Source: Ralstonia sp. TCR112 (GTDB lineage: Bacteria; Pseudomonadota; Gammaproteobacteria; Burkholderiales; Burkholderiaceae). From it: 64,000 bases of DNA. Positions 26,534-35,059 of this stretch are shown here, piece by piece. The position numbers and the translations under genes were made by a program. The stretch is from assembly GCF_007997035.1 (NCBI RefSeq), contig NZ_VOSS01000018.1:25621-89620 (forward strand). The letters are read 5' to 3'. A model generated the notes under the pieces. It worked only from the letters and a program-made list of their open reading frames with translations. It had not been told where the DNA came from and searched no databases. Numbering within the stretch: position 1 is the first letter of the stretch; each line of letters opens with the position of its first letter.

Positions 26534-27478
26534 ATGGCCATCGCAACCAACGCCCCCGACGCAGCCCAAAACGCCGCCCCGGCCGGCTTCAACGGCACCC
26601 TGACCGACAAGCTGCGTGAGCAGTTCGCCGAAGGCCTCGACGGCCAGACACTGCGCCCTGATTTCACCATGCAGCAGCCGGTGCATCGCTACACCGCCGC
26701 CGACCATGCCACATGGCGCACGCTGTACGACCGCCAGGAAGCACTGTTGCCGGGCCGCGTGTGCGATGAATTCCTGCAAGGTCTGTCGACGCTGGGCATG
26801 AGCCGCGACGCCGTGCCGTCTTTCGACGAACTCAACGAAACCCTGATGCGCGCCACCGGCTGGCAGATCGTCGCCGTGCCGGGCCTGGTGCCCGACGAAG
26901 TGTTCTTCGATCACCTCGCCAACCGCCGTTTTCCCGCAAGCTGGTGGATGCGTCGCCCCGATCAGCTCGATTACCTGCAAGAGCCGGATTGCTTCCACGA
27001 CATCTTCGGCCACGTGCCGCTGCTGATTAATCCGATCTTTGCCGACTACATGCAAGCCTACGGCAAGGGTGGCCTGAAAGCCGCGCGCCTCGGCCAGCTC
27101 GACATGCTCGCGCGCCTGTACTGGTACACGGTGGAATTCGGCCTGATCCGCACGCCGGCCGGCCTGCGCATCTACGGCGCTGGCATTGTGTCGAGCAAGA
27201 GTGAATCGGTGTACGCGCTCGATTCAGCCAGCCCGAACCGCATCGGCTTCGACGTGCGCCGCATCATGCGCACGCGCTACCGCATCGACACGTTCCAGAA
27301 GACCTACTTCACGATCGACAGCTTCGAGCAGCTGTTCGACGCCACGCGTCCGGATTTCACGCCGCTGTATGAAGAACTCGCCGCGCTGCCGACCATCGGT
27401 GCGGGCGACGTGGTGGAGGGGGATCTGGTATTGAACGTGGGCAACCGCGAAGGTTGGGCAGACACGGCGGACATCTGA
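26534..27478 (+). CDS. phhA: Phenylalanine-4-hydroxylase PhhA
   Basis: A 314-residue non-haem iron, tetrahydropterin-dependent monooxygenase converting phenylalanine to tyrosine. The iron-binding pair is seen in DCFHDIFGHVPLL and the Glu ligand in YWYTVEFGLI; RIYGAGIVSSKSES follows as in bacterial enzymes. The open frame extends upstream over the divergent lrp gene and is ignored; MAIATNAPDA is the start. phhB follows 60 bases downstream, so the pair recycles the pterin cofactor. Confidence 0.96.
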   Translation: MAIATNAPDAAQNAAPAGFNGTLTDKLREQFAEGLDGQTLRPDFTMQQPVHRYTAADHATWRTLYDRQEALLPGRVCDEFLQGLSTLGMSRDAVPSFDELNETLMRATGWQIVAVPGLVPDEVFFDHLANRRFPASWWMRRPDQLDYLQEPDCFHDIFGHVPLLINPIFADYMQAYGKGGLKAARLGQLDMLARLYWYTVEFGLIRTPAGLRIYGAGIVSSKSESVYALDSASPNRIGFDVRRIMRTRYRIDTFQKTYFTIDSFEQLFDATRPDFTPLYEELAALPTIGAGDVVEGDLVLNVGNREGWADTADI

Positions 27479-27538
27479 GCGCAGAGCGTGGCGCGCTGAC
27501 TATACTGCGCGCATTCAAGACAGAACTTCGCCCCCATC

Positions 27539-27853
27539 ATGATGCCGACCCTGAACGACGACCAACGCAAGGCCCTCTTTGCCGAAGTGCCCGGCTGGAC
27601 GCTGCAGAGCGACCGCGACGCCATCCAGAAGACTTTCACCTTTGCCGACTTCAACGCCGCGTTCGGCTTCATGACGCGCGTGGCGATCAAAGCCGAGCAG
27701 ATGAATCACCACCCCGAGTGGTTCAACGTGTGGAATCGCGTGGACATCACCCTGTCCACACACGATGCGAATGGGCTCACGCACCGTGACGCCGATCTCG
27801 CGCGCTTTATCGAGCAGGCCGCGAAAAGCGCAGGCGCCACCGGCGCGAAGTAA
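27539..27853 (+). CDS. phhB: Pterin-4a-carbinolamine dehydratase PhhB
   Basis: A 104-residue protein dehydrating 4a-hydroxytetrahydropterin formed by PhhA. The diagnostic motif is [20 protein letters not shown] (paired His and Trp). Two adjacent ATG codons (27539, 27542) could each serve. A TATACT hexamer at 27501 could be a -10 of an internal promoter, otherwise it is read from phhA. Confidence 0.93.
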   Translation: MMPTLNDDQRKALFAEVPGWTLQSDRDAIQKTFTFADFNAAFGFMTRVAIKAEQMNHHPEWFNVWNRVDITLSTHDANGLTHRDADLARFIEQAAKSAGATGAK

Positions 27854-27871
27854 TCACCGCAACGCTGGCGC

Positions 27872-28099
27872 TCAGCCCTGTGTGGCTGCGCGCCACGCCT
27901 CATACGCCGCCCGCGCCTTGTCGCCCAATTGCTCAGGGGCGATGCGGGTGGCGCCTTGTACAATCATCAGTGCATACGGCTTGGCCAGCGCCGACGCCTC
28001 GGCACACAGCCGCAGTTCCTCGCCTTCGGCGGGCGAACGGGCACGCCAGAAATTGATGGCGGCCTCCAGATCGGTGATGGTGAGCAGGGCATCGGTCAT
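27872..28099 (-). CDS. DUF3717 domain protein
   Basis: A 75-residue cytoplasmic protein: MTDALLTITDLEAAINFWRA, then CAEASALAKPYALMIVQ. This order (ITDLExAINxWR ... LCxEVxALAxPYAxMI) is the DUF3717 pattern common in Burkholderiales. It converges on phhB and is divergent from the response regulator gene. The longer open frame upstream overlaps the regulator and is not used. Function unknown. Confidence 0.82.
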   Translation of the reverse strand: MTDALLTITDLEAAINFWRARSPAEGEELRLCAEASALAKPYALMIVQGATRIAPEQLGDKARAAYEAWRAATQG

Positions 28100-28175
28100 C
28101 CGCGCATTGTAGCGCTGCCCAATCTCGCCGATTGTCCCTTTTTGCCCCTTTCCGCCCGCACTCTGGATCGAGTCA

Positions 28176-28886
28176 ATGCGCATCCTGCTGATTGAAGACG
28201 ACCGTGCCATCGCCAGCGGCATCCATGCCGGGCTCACGCAAGCCGGGCACCGCGTGCATGTCGTGCACGACGGTGTCTTCGCCACTGAACAGCTCACCCG
28301 GCAGACCCACGATCTGGTGATCCTCGATCTCGGGCTGCCCGGTATCGACGGCATGACGCTGCTGTCGCAGTTTCGGGCGCGCGATCGCGTCACGCCCGTG
28401 CTGATCCTGACCGCCCGCGACGGCCTGCTCGACAAGGTGAACGGCCTGAACGCCGGCGCCGATGATTACCTGCTCAAGCCGTTCGAGATGCTCGAACTCG
28501 TGGCGCGCGTGGGCGCACTGCTGCGTCGTCGCAATGATTCGACCGAACCCGCCGCGCGGCCCGACATCCTTGTCGGACGCTTGCGCATGAGCGGCATGGA
28601 GCGGCGCATCTTTGTCGACGCCGCCCCGCTGGAACTGTCGCCGCGCGAGTTTGCCGTGCTGGAGTTGCTGATGCTGCGCCAGGGCCGTGTAGTCAGCAAG
28701 GCGCAATTGCAGGATCATCTTGCAAGCTTCGGTCACGCCATCGGTGAGGCCAGCCACGACGTGGTGGGCGACACGGCCATCGAAGTCTATGTGCACCGCG
28801 TGCGCCGCAAGATCGAACATTCCGAAGCGGAGATCGTTACGGTGCGCGGCTTCGGCTATCTGTTGCAGGCACGCGCCGCGGCGTAG
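28176..28886 (+). CDS. OmpR-family response regulator
   Basis: A 236-residue two-component regulator. The receiver has the acidic pair D8-D9, phosphoacceptor D51 (LVILDLGLPG) and K101 (DDYLLKPF). The C-terminal winged helix (ELSPREFAVLELLMLRQGRV ... VYVHRVRRKI) is of OmpR type. It lies eight bases before the kinase gene. The receiver resembles TctD/QseB regulators, but the signal is unknown. Confidence 0.93.
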   Translation: MRILLIEDDRAIASGIHAGLTQAGHRVHVVHDGVFATEQLTRQTHDLVILDLGLPGIDGMTLLSQFRARDRVTPVLILTARDGLLDKVNGLNAGADDYLLKPFEMLELVARVGALLRRRNDSTEPAARPDILVGRLRMSGMERRIFVDAAPLELSPREFAVLELLMLRQGRVVSKAQLQDHLASFGHAIGEASHDVVGDTAIEVYVHRVRRKIEHSEAEIVTVRGFGYLLQARAAA

Positions 28887-28894
28887 TTCTCGCC

Positions 28895-30568
28895 ATGTTC
28901 AAGCGCCACCGCCCTGCCTCGTCGTCGGCTTCAGCAGCACCGGCCAAGGGCGGCAACGGTGCGATCAGCCTGCGCCTGCATCTGTTGCGTGCGCTGGCGA
29001 CACCGCTGTTTGGTTTGATTGTGGGAACCGGCGCCCTGTCGTACTGGCTGGCGGCGCACTACACCGCACAGGTGTTCGATCGCGCATTGGTGGGTGTGGC
29101 CAACACGCTGGCGGAGCAACTGCGCATCGCCGGTCCGCATGTGCCGGCCGCCAAGCTCTACGACATTGCCCTCACTGCCCAGACGCTCGTTCAGAACAGC
29201 GGTGAAGACCGCATCTACTGGCGCATTTCGGGCCCCACGGGCACGCTCGTCGGGCGCGACACACCGCTGGGCTACGGCTCCGGCCAGGTCCGCATTGGCG
29301 ATGCGCGCGTGTTCTACAGCTGGATTGACGGCAAACAGGTGCGCGCGGTGCATCTGCTCGTGCCGGGCGTAAGCGCGGAGGTGCCCAAGCCGCGCTCGCC
29401 GCGCCAACCCGTGCCGCCCGAACCCGAAGACGACGTCACGCGTCCAGCGCTCGCACCTACGCAGGCGCAGACGGCACCGGCGCTCAATCCATCCAACCCG
29501 CCCGATGCCATGCAGGCCGAAGACGGCATCGTCGTGGAAGTGGCGGAGCTGCTGGACCATCGCGATACGGCCGCCAAGGAAGTGCTGCTGTCGGTATCGA
29601 TTCCGTTGATCGTGCTGCTGGCCATCGGGGGGCTGATCCTCTCGCTTGTGCTGAAGGAAGAGCTGCAGCCGCTGCAGACGCTGGCCGACACGCTCAACAA
29701 GCAGAGCGCGCGTTCGGTGACGCCGCTGCCGGCGGAATCTGCGGAACGCGTGCCTGCCGAACTGCAACCGCTCATCAACGCGATGAACGCGCTGCTGGCC
29801 CGGTTGCGCGACGCACTCGAAGCGCAGCGCACCTTCATCGCAGACGCTGCACATCAGCTGCGCACACCGCTCACCGCGTTGAAGCTGCATGCCGATCGCG
29901 CTGTCGATGCCAAGACATTGGACGATGCTCGGTCAGCGCTGCTGGAGCTGCAATCAGGCGCCAACCGCGCGGTGCGCCTCTCCAACCAGTTGCTGACGCT
30001 GGCGCGTGCCGAGCCGGGCATGACGCTCGATCAGCTGGGCCCGCCGATGCGCGTCGATCTCGTTTCGCTCGCGTTCGATACCGGCGCCGAGTGGGTACCG
30101 CGCGCGCTCGTACGCGGGCTGGATCTCGGCTTCGAGGCTTGGCCGCAGGACGCAGCATCGCCGGGTTCGTTGCAGGCGCCGGTGCTGGCCAACGTGGTGC
30201 TGCTGCGCGAGGCCATCAACAACCTGCTCGACAACGCCATCAAGTACGTGCCGGCCGGCGGACGCGTGACCTTGCGCGCCGGCATGGAGGCCGACGCGGC
30301 ATCCCGATGGTGGGGTGTGGTGAGTGTGGAAGACAACGGCCCCGGCATTCCGCCCGAGCGGCGCGGTGAAGTCTTCCAGCGCTTCTTCCGGGGGGATGCG
30401 GACCACCGCCCGGGACAGCCGCAAGGCAGCGGCCTGGGCCTGGCCATCGTGCACGATATCGTGCGTCTGCACGGCGGCACCGTCGCCATCGATGATGCGA
30501 CCGCACGTGATGGCAGCCGCGTGATGCGCTTCGTGCTGCGCCTGCCGCTGGCAAGCGAATCCGTCTGA
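28895..30568 (+). CDS. Sensor histidine kinase, TctE/QseC-like
   Basis: A 557-residue inner-membrane kinase. Helix 1 lies near residues 33-55 (LFGLIVGTGALSYWL) and helix 2 near 229-251 (VLLSVSIPLIVLLAIGGLIL), enclosing a periplasmic domain with a Pro-rich insert (about residues 165-210, EVPKPRSPRQPVPPEP), unusual for the group. HAMP-like linker, H-box DAAHQLRTPLTALKLH, N-box LREAINNLLDNAIKYV and G-boxes VEDNGPGIP and GSGLGLAIV are all intact. It pairs with the upstream regulator. Confidence 0.93.
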   Translation: MFKRHRPASSSASAAPAKGGNGAISLRLHLLRALATPLFGLIVGTGALSYWLAAHYTAQVFDRALVGVANTLAEQLRIAGPHVPAAKLYDIALTAQTLVQNSGEDRIYWRISGPTGTLVGRDTPLGYGSGQVRIGDARVFYSWIDGKQVRAVHLLVPGVSAEVPKPRSPRQPVPPEPEDDVTRPALAPTQAQTAPALNPSNPPDAMQAEDGIVVEVAELLDHRDTAAKEVLLSVSIPLIVLLAIGGLILSLVLKEELQPLQTLADTLNKQSARSVTPLPAESAERVPAELQPLINAMNALLARLRDALEAQRTFIADAAHQLRTPLTALKLHADRAVDAKTLDDARSALLELQSGANRAVRLSNQLLTLARAEPGMTLDQLGPPMRVDLVSLAFDTGAEWVPRALVRGLDLGFEAWPQDAASPGSLQAPVLANVVLLREAINNLLDNAIKYVPAGGRVTLRAGMEADAASRWWGVVSVEDNGPGIPPERRGEVFQRFFRGDADHRPGQPQGSGLGLAIVHDIVRLHGGTVAIDDATARDGSRVMRFVLRLPLASESV

Positions 30569-30584
30569 ACGACGGACGTTCGAC

Positions 30585-31124
30585 TTACTTCTTCTTTTTC
30601 TTCGCGGGCGGCGCCAGCATCGTACCGCGGCACTTCTTCGCGCCGCAGCGGCACGCAAACTGTTCCTTCAATGCCTTGGTCTGACGGCCTTCGATGACGA
30701 GGCCGTAGTCGTAGAACAGTTCTTCGCCAGGTTCGATATCGCGCAGCGCGTGAATGAACACGCGGCCATCCGCTTCGCGCGCCTCGCAGTTCGGCTTGCA
30801 GGCGTGGTTGATCCAGCGCGCGCGGTTGCCGCCGTACTTGGCGTCGATCACGCTGCCGTCTTCCAGGCTGAAATAGAACGTGTGATTCGGGTCGGACGGA
30901 TCATGCGGATGGCGGCGCAACGCCTCCTTCCACGTGATGTGCTCGCCTTTGTATTCGATGATCTTCTTGCCGCGTGCGATGGCGACCACGGCATACACGC
31001 CGCGTCCGTGCACGCCCGATTCGCGCACCTCGATGCGATCGCGGCGGCGCAGTTTGGCCGGCGCTTCCGTCGCGGGCGAGGACTCAGCCAGAGCCGGCGT
31101 GGCATCAGGGGACGTGCGTGTCAT
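30585..31124 (-). CDS. SET-domain protein-lysine methyltransferase
   Basis: A 179-residue protein whose core is a eukaryote-like SET domain: VRESGVHGRGVYAVVAIARG, WINHACKPNCEA (NHxCxPN, residues 106-112), PGEELFYDYG (133-141) and a post-SET CRCGAKKC zinc motif near 158-165. All S-adenosylmethionine and catalytic-Tyr motifs appear present, so it should be active. It ends in a Lys run (KKKKK). The N-terminal 25 residues are Ala/Pro/Ser-rich. ATG 31124 fits the family. It is divergent from the HU gene across a 633-base spacer. Its substrate is unknown; a DNA-binding protein such as HU is an inference only. Confidence 0.9.
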   Translation of the reverse strand: MTRTSPDATPALAESSPATEAPAKLRRRDRIEVRESGVHGRGVYAVVAIARGKKIIEYKGEHITWKEALRRHPHDPSDPNHTFYFSLEDGSVIDAKYGGNRARWINHACKPNCEAREADGRVFIHALRDIEPGEELFYDYGLVIEGRQTKALKEQFACRCGAKKCRGTMLAPPAKKKKK

Positions 31125-31233
31125 GGGAAATGGCGCAGTAAAGCGAAACAAAAACGTCGATCAACGAAGCCGTGAGCCTACACCAAAAGCATGGCATCTC
31201 GACACGTGCCGCAACCCCATGCTGCCCGACCAA

Positions 31234-31242
31234 TGTGGATAA
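31234..31242 (-). promoter_or_regulatory. DnaA box (exact)
   Basis: TGTGGATAA, the exact complement of TTATCCACA. It lies 22 bases (two helical turns) from the next box in the same orientation. Confidence 0.7.
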
Positions 31243-31255
31243 CTTGGCCTGCGGC

Positions 31256-31264
31256 TGTGGATAA
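31256..31264 (-). promoter_or_regulatory. DnaA box (exact)
   Basis: A second exact TGTGGATAA in the same orientation as the box at 31234. Confidence 0.7.
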
Positions 31265-31437
31265 CTACCGGCAAAGGCTGTTGGCTGTCTGTGGCTGCCC
31301 TGTCGACGGTGTGGGCACAAGTGACGGACCTGCCCGTCGGACGATCGGGAAAAACAGCAAGCTATCCACCTTAGGACACACGCGGTACCCCCTGTTTTGC
31401 TTGCGACAAGTGCTTGAACATAAAGCGGTTTTTGTAC

Positions 31438-31446
31438 TTATCCACA
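31438..31446 (+). promoter_or_regulatory. DnaA box (exact), with adjacent weak boxes
   Basis: TTATCCACA in the opposite orientation, followed by 7/9 matches CTATCCACC (31451-31459) and TTATCTACT (31461-31469); another CTATCCACC is at 31362-31370. Confidence 0.65.
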
Positions 31447-31757
31447 GAAACTATCCACCGTTATCTACTACTACTATCTGTATACATAAGAAAAAAGGTA
31501 AACCAGTCGATCGACTTGCGTCGAACCGATCAGCGAACCAACAAGCCAACCGCAAACCAGAACACCACGCGTCAATATTGATGTGATGGGATCGCCTCGC
31601 AACATAGGCCCCATGCGGGTTTACGGAACCCACATGCCACGTGCCGTTACAAAGCTCACGTGCCGACGCTGTTCGCATGCCGGTATCATGTCGCCCTTGG
31701 AGCCATCCCCCGGACGCTCTGTTGTGTGTTTTATCTACTCTTGAAGGGAGTCAAGCA

Positions 31758-32036
31758 ATGACGAAAACCGAACTGATCGACGCCATCGCCAGCGGCGTAG
31801 ACGGTCTGACCAAGGCCAAGGCCGAGCAGGCACTGAACGTGACGCTGCAAGCCATCATGGAATCCGTTGGCAAGGGCGATGCGGTCAGCCTCATCGGCTT
31901 TGGTACCTTCAGCCAAGGTGAGCGTGCCGAGCGTATGGCCCGCAACCCGCGCACCGGCGAAGAGATCAAGGTCGAAGCGGCCAAGACGGTCAAGTTCAAG
32001 GCCGGCCAGAAGTTCAAGGACGCTGTCAACGCCTAA
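31758..32036 (+). CDS. hup: HU-family DNA-binding protein
   Basis: A 92-residue nucleoid protein. MTKTELIDAIASGVDGLTKA and the beta-arm region FGTFSQGERAERMARNPRTG (with the conserved RNPxTG) identify HU/IHF; the lack of IHF-specific residues and the ending KFKAGQKFKDAVNA favour HU. It bends and compacts DNA. A GGGAG site precedes the ATG at 31758. It stands alone after the DnaA-box spacer. Confidence 0.93.
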   Translation: MTKTELIDAIASGVDGLTKAKAEQALNVTLQAIMESVGKGDAVSLIGFGTFSQGERAERMARNPRTGEEIKVEAAKTVKFKAGQKFKDAVNA

Positions 32037-32181
32037 GGCACTGACAACCCTCGGCGCAGCCAGCCAGTCTGGTGAGCGCCAACGACGTGGCATGCCATTG
32101 CATGCGTGAATCGACCGCAGCATTGGCGTACCACGTCGGAAGGCCTGTCTCCCCGTCAGGCCATCCCTTCCCTCCTCTTCC

Positions 32182-33128
32182 ATGTCCCGCCCTTTCCTGC
32201 GCAATTCGCTCGCTTTGCGTATTGCCCTGCCGATCGTCCTGATCGCACCGGTCCTTTGGTTTGCCGGTTGCGCGACGCCGCCTGCGCGCCCGCAAGCCGA
32301 ACCGCTGCCCGACAACGAAGTCGTGCAGACGCGCCCAGGTGCCACGCCGCGCGAAAAGATGATCGAGATTGCCCTGACCGAATGGGACCGATGGGGCCGC
32401 CAGGTCGTGCGTGTGGGGCGTGACGATACGTATTGCGTGGCCGGCGGTGGTTTTCCTGACCAGCCGCAAGGCCGCTGGCTGACACCGGACGACCCGACGC
32501 CGGCCCCGTCCGATGAGGAAAGCGGTACCGATATGCCGCTGCCCAAAGCGGTTGCGACGCCCGCTGCTCCCGCCCCCGCACCTTGCCTGCGCTATCCGGA
32601 CGGCACCGGCGGTGAAGCGACCGCGCGCGGCTGCGTGCTGGCCAAGCGCTACTGGGCCATCGTCGGCAAGACGCCGACGTGCCAACAGCTCACGACAGGC
32701 GGCTGGGCGTGGTCTGCGGTGTTCATCTCGTGGATCATGCGCAAGGCCGGCCTGCAGAACGATCAATTCCTGACGGGCGCCACGCATGCGGAATACGTGA
32801 CCGATGCGCGCGACCATCTGCTCAAGCATCCCGCCTTCGTGCTCGAACGCACGCCGGCCGTGCCGCGCCCTGGCGACCTCATCTGCACCGCGCGCGCGCC
32901 GATCGTTTCATGACGGATCCGGCCGAGATCCAGGCTGGCAGAACGCCCATGCACTGCGACCTCGTCGTCGAGGTGGACCCGCTGCGCCATGAAGTGAAAT
33001 CGATTGGCGGCAACGTGCAGCAATCCGCGTCGATGAGCATCACCGAGTTGAATGACGCCAACCAGCTCGATCCGTACACGAACTCGGTCATGCAGTGGTT
33101 GGTGATCCTGCGCAACCAGTTGCCCTAG
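32182..33128 (+). pseudogene. DUF2272-family lipoprotein, frameshifted
   Basis: The first 243 codons carry a signal with a lipobox (VLWFAGCATPP) and the DUF2272 body (GWAWSAVFISWIMRKAG ... PRPGDLICTAR). At the CG run 32889-32899 the frame is lost and ends at 32913. The second part, in the frame shifted by -1, continues seamlessly: TPMHCDLVVEVDPLRHEVKS, IGGNVQQSASMS, to a stop at 33128. One lost base or one extra CG unit explains it. The intact protein would have about 314 residues and be an outer-membrane-anchored, CHAP-like protein of unknown role. Confidence 0.85.
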
Positions 33129-33240
33129 CAGACGGCAGATGTAACGTTGTTTGACGCCCGGCGCAAATTCATTAACATGTGAATCACTTAAGCGCCGGCA
33201 ACCCGACCGGCGCATGGCCCCTGCGATCAGGAGACAGGTC

Positions 33241-34062
33241 ATGACGGTGCTTTCGCTTTCACCCGACGCCGGATCGAGCATCCAGGCCCATCGCCCGGAC
33301 TGGTGCGGCCCACATGAATGGGCCGCGCGCGTGAAGCTGGCGGCGTGCTACCGCATCTTTGCGCAGCTCGGCTGGACGGAGCTCATCTACAACCACATCA
33401 CGCTGCGCCTGCCACCCGAAGATGGCTGCGCCGACGATGGCCCGCATTTCCTCATCAACCCGTTCGGCCTGACCTATGCCGAGGTTTGCGCGTCGAACCT
33501 CGTGAAGATCGACCTGCAGGGCAATGCGCAGCGCGCGCCCGGTCAGCCGGACTGGCCGGTCAACCCGGCCGGCTTTACCGTGCATGCCGCCATTCACGCC
33601 GGCATTTCCGGGGCGCATTGCGTGATGCACACTCACACGACTGCCGGCATGGCCGTGGCGTGCGCGCGCGATGGTCTGTCGATCAGCAACTTCTACGCGG
33701 CGCAGTTGCACGGCAAGGTTGCGTATCACGACTTTGAAGGCATTACCGTGCATGCCGATGAAGGGCCGCGGCTGGTGAAGAACATCGGCGACAAGCCTGC
33801 CGTCATTCTGCGCAACCACGGGCTGCTCGCCTGGGGCGATTCGATTGCGCGGGCCTTTGCGGTGTTGTGGCTGCTCAACCGCGCGTGCGAGATCCAACTG
33901 GCTTCCACGTCGACGGGCCCCGTGCTGGAGATTCCCGAAGCGATTGCGCGCAACTGCACGCGCGATTCGTTGCAGTTCAACCCGAACTTCGGCGCAGGCG
34001 AAGATGTGTTCGCGGCGCTCACCCGCACCATCGACCGCATCGACTCTTCTTACCGAACCTGA
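33241..34062 (+). CDS. Class II aldolase/adducin-family protein
   Basis: A 273-residue zinc-dependent aldolase-type protein. Zinc ligands are visible in CVMHTHTTAGMAVA (His pair) and VILRNHGLLAWG (third His). An N-terminal YNHITLRLPPEDG segment is typical of the group with FucA/araD-like fold. Members include aldolases and decarboxylases; the adjacent ketopantoate reductase-like gene suggests a shared small-molecule pathway. CAGGAGA precedes the ATG. Confidence 0.9.
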   Translation: MTVLSLSPDAGSSIQAHRPDWCGPHEWAARVKLAACYRIFAQLGWTELIYNHITLRLPPEDGCADDGPHFLINPFGLTYAEVCASNLVKIDLQGNAQRAPGQPDWPVNPAGFTVHAAIHAGISGAHCVMHTHTTAGMAVACARDGLSISNFYAAQLHGKVAYHDFEGITVHADEGPRLVKNIGDKPAVILRNHGLLAWGDSIARAFAVLWLLNRACEIQLASTSTGPVLEIPEAIARNCTRDSLQFNPNFGAGEDVFAALTRTIDRIDSSYRT

Positions 34063-34066
34063 TCAC

Positions 34067-35044
34067 ATGACGCGTATTTGCATTGTCGGCGCCGGCGCGG
34101 TCGGCGGTTATCTTGGCGCGAAGCTGGCGTTGGCCGATCAACCTATCAACGTGTTGGCGCGCGGCGCGACGCTTCAAGCGCTGCAAGCAGAAGGTCTGCG
34201 GCTGACCGAAGACGGCAATACGCGCTCTGTGCCGGTACACGCGAGTGACGATGCGCATGCGCTCGGTGGGCAGGATGTCGTCGTCGTTGCCGTCAAGGCG
34301 CCCGCCATGGAAAGCGTGGCACAAACCATCGCCCCCCTCATCGGCCCTGAAACCTGCGTGGTGGTGGCGATGAACGGCGTCCCGTGGTGGTTCTTTGATC
34401 GACATGGCCCGCTGGAAGGTCTGCGCCTGCAATCAGTCGATCCGCACGGCCGTATCGCCCAGACCATTCCAACCAAGAACGTGCTCGGCTGCGTAGTGCA
34501 TTTGACGTGCTCGACGACGGCGCCGGGGCATGTACGTCATGGGTTCGGCAAACGGCTGATTCTTGGCGAACCGGCGGGCGGCACCTCAGCGCGCCTTGAC
34601 GCAATCGGTGCGTTGTTTGAACGCGCCGGTTTGCAGATCGAACGCAGCGAAGCCATTCAGCGCGACATCTGGTTCAAGCTGTGGGGCAACATGACGATGA
34701 ATCCCGTGTCGGTGCTGACCGGCGCGACATGTGACCGCATCCTCGGCGACCCGCAGGTCAGCGCGTTTTGCCTGGCCATCATGGAAGAAGCGAAAGCGAT
34801 CGGCGCGCGCATCGGCTGCCCGATCGAACAGAGCGGTGAAGAACGCAGCGCCGTCACGCGCCAACTTGGCGCGTTCAAGACGTCGATGCTGCAGGATGCG
34901 GAAGCCGGGCGCGGCCCGCTGGAGATCGATGCGCTGGTGGCATCGGTGCGGGAGATTGGCCAGCACGTGGGCGTGCCGACCCCGCAGATTGATGCGCTGC
35001 TGGGTCTGGTGCGACTGCACGCCCAGACCCGCGGGCTTTATTGA
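34067..35044 (+). CDS. 2-dehydropantoate 2-reductase family protein
   Basis: A 325-residue NADPH-dependent reductase. CIVGAGAVGGYLGAKLALAD is the nucleotide-binding start and KLWGNMTMNPVSVLTGATCD holds the conserved Lys/Asn region of ketopantoate reductases. It follows the aldolase gene after four bases, so they form an operon. Since most genomes carry a separate panE, this one may reduce a related 2-keto acid made by the aldolase-like enzyme; that is inference. Confidence 0.88.
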   Translation: MTRICIVGAGAVGGYLGAKLALADQPINVLARGATLQALQAEGLRLTEDGNTRSVPVHASDDAHALGGQDVVVVAVKAPAMESVAQTIAPLIGPETCVVVAMNGVPWWFFDRHGPLEGLRLQSVDPHGRIAQTIPTKNVLGCVVHLTCSTTAPGHVRHGFGKRLILGEPAGGTSARLDAIGALFERAGLQIERSEAIQRDIWFKLWGNMTMNPVSVLTGATCDRILGDPQVSAFCLAIMEEAKAIGARIGCPIEQSGEERSAVTRQLGAFKTSMLQDAEAGRGPLEIDALVASVREIGQHVGVPTPQIDALLGLVRLHAQTRGLY

Positions 35045-35059
35045 CCCGGCAATGCCAGA

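Larger units (their letters stand above)
31125..31757. other. Long spacer with DnaA-box cluster, between SET gene and HU gene
   Basis: This 633-base gene-free stretch holds three exact DnaA boxes and three near matches within 31234-31469, then an AT-rich segment with CTACTACTACTAT and an A-run (31470-31500). The right end must carry the HU promoter. No protein-like frame was seen. It could be a DnaA-binding reservoir, an origin-like element or a DnaA-regulated promoter. Confidence 0.6.
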
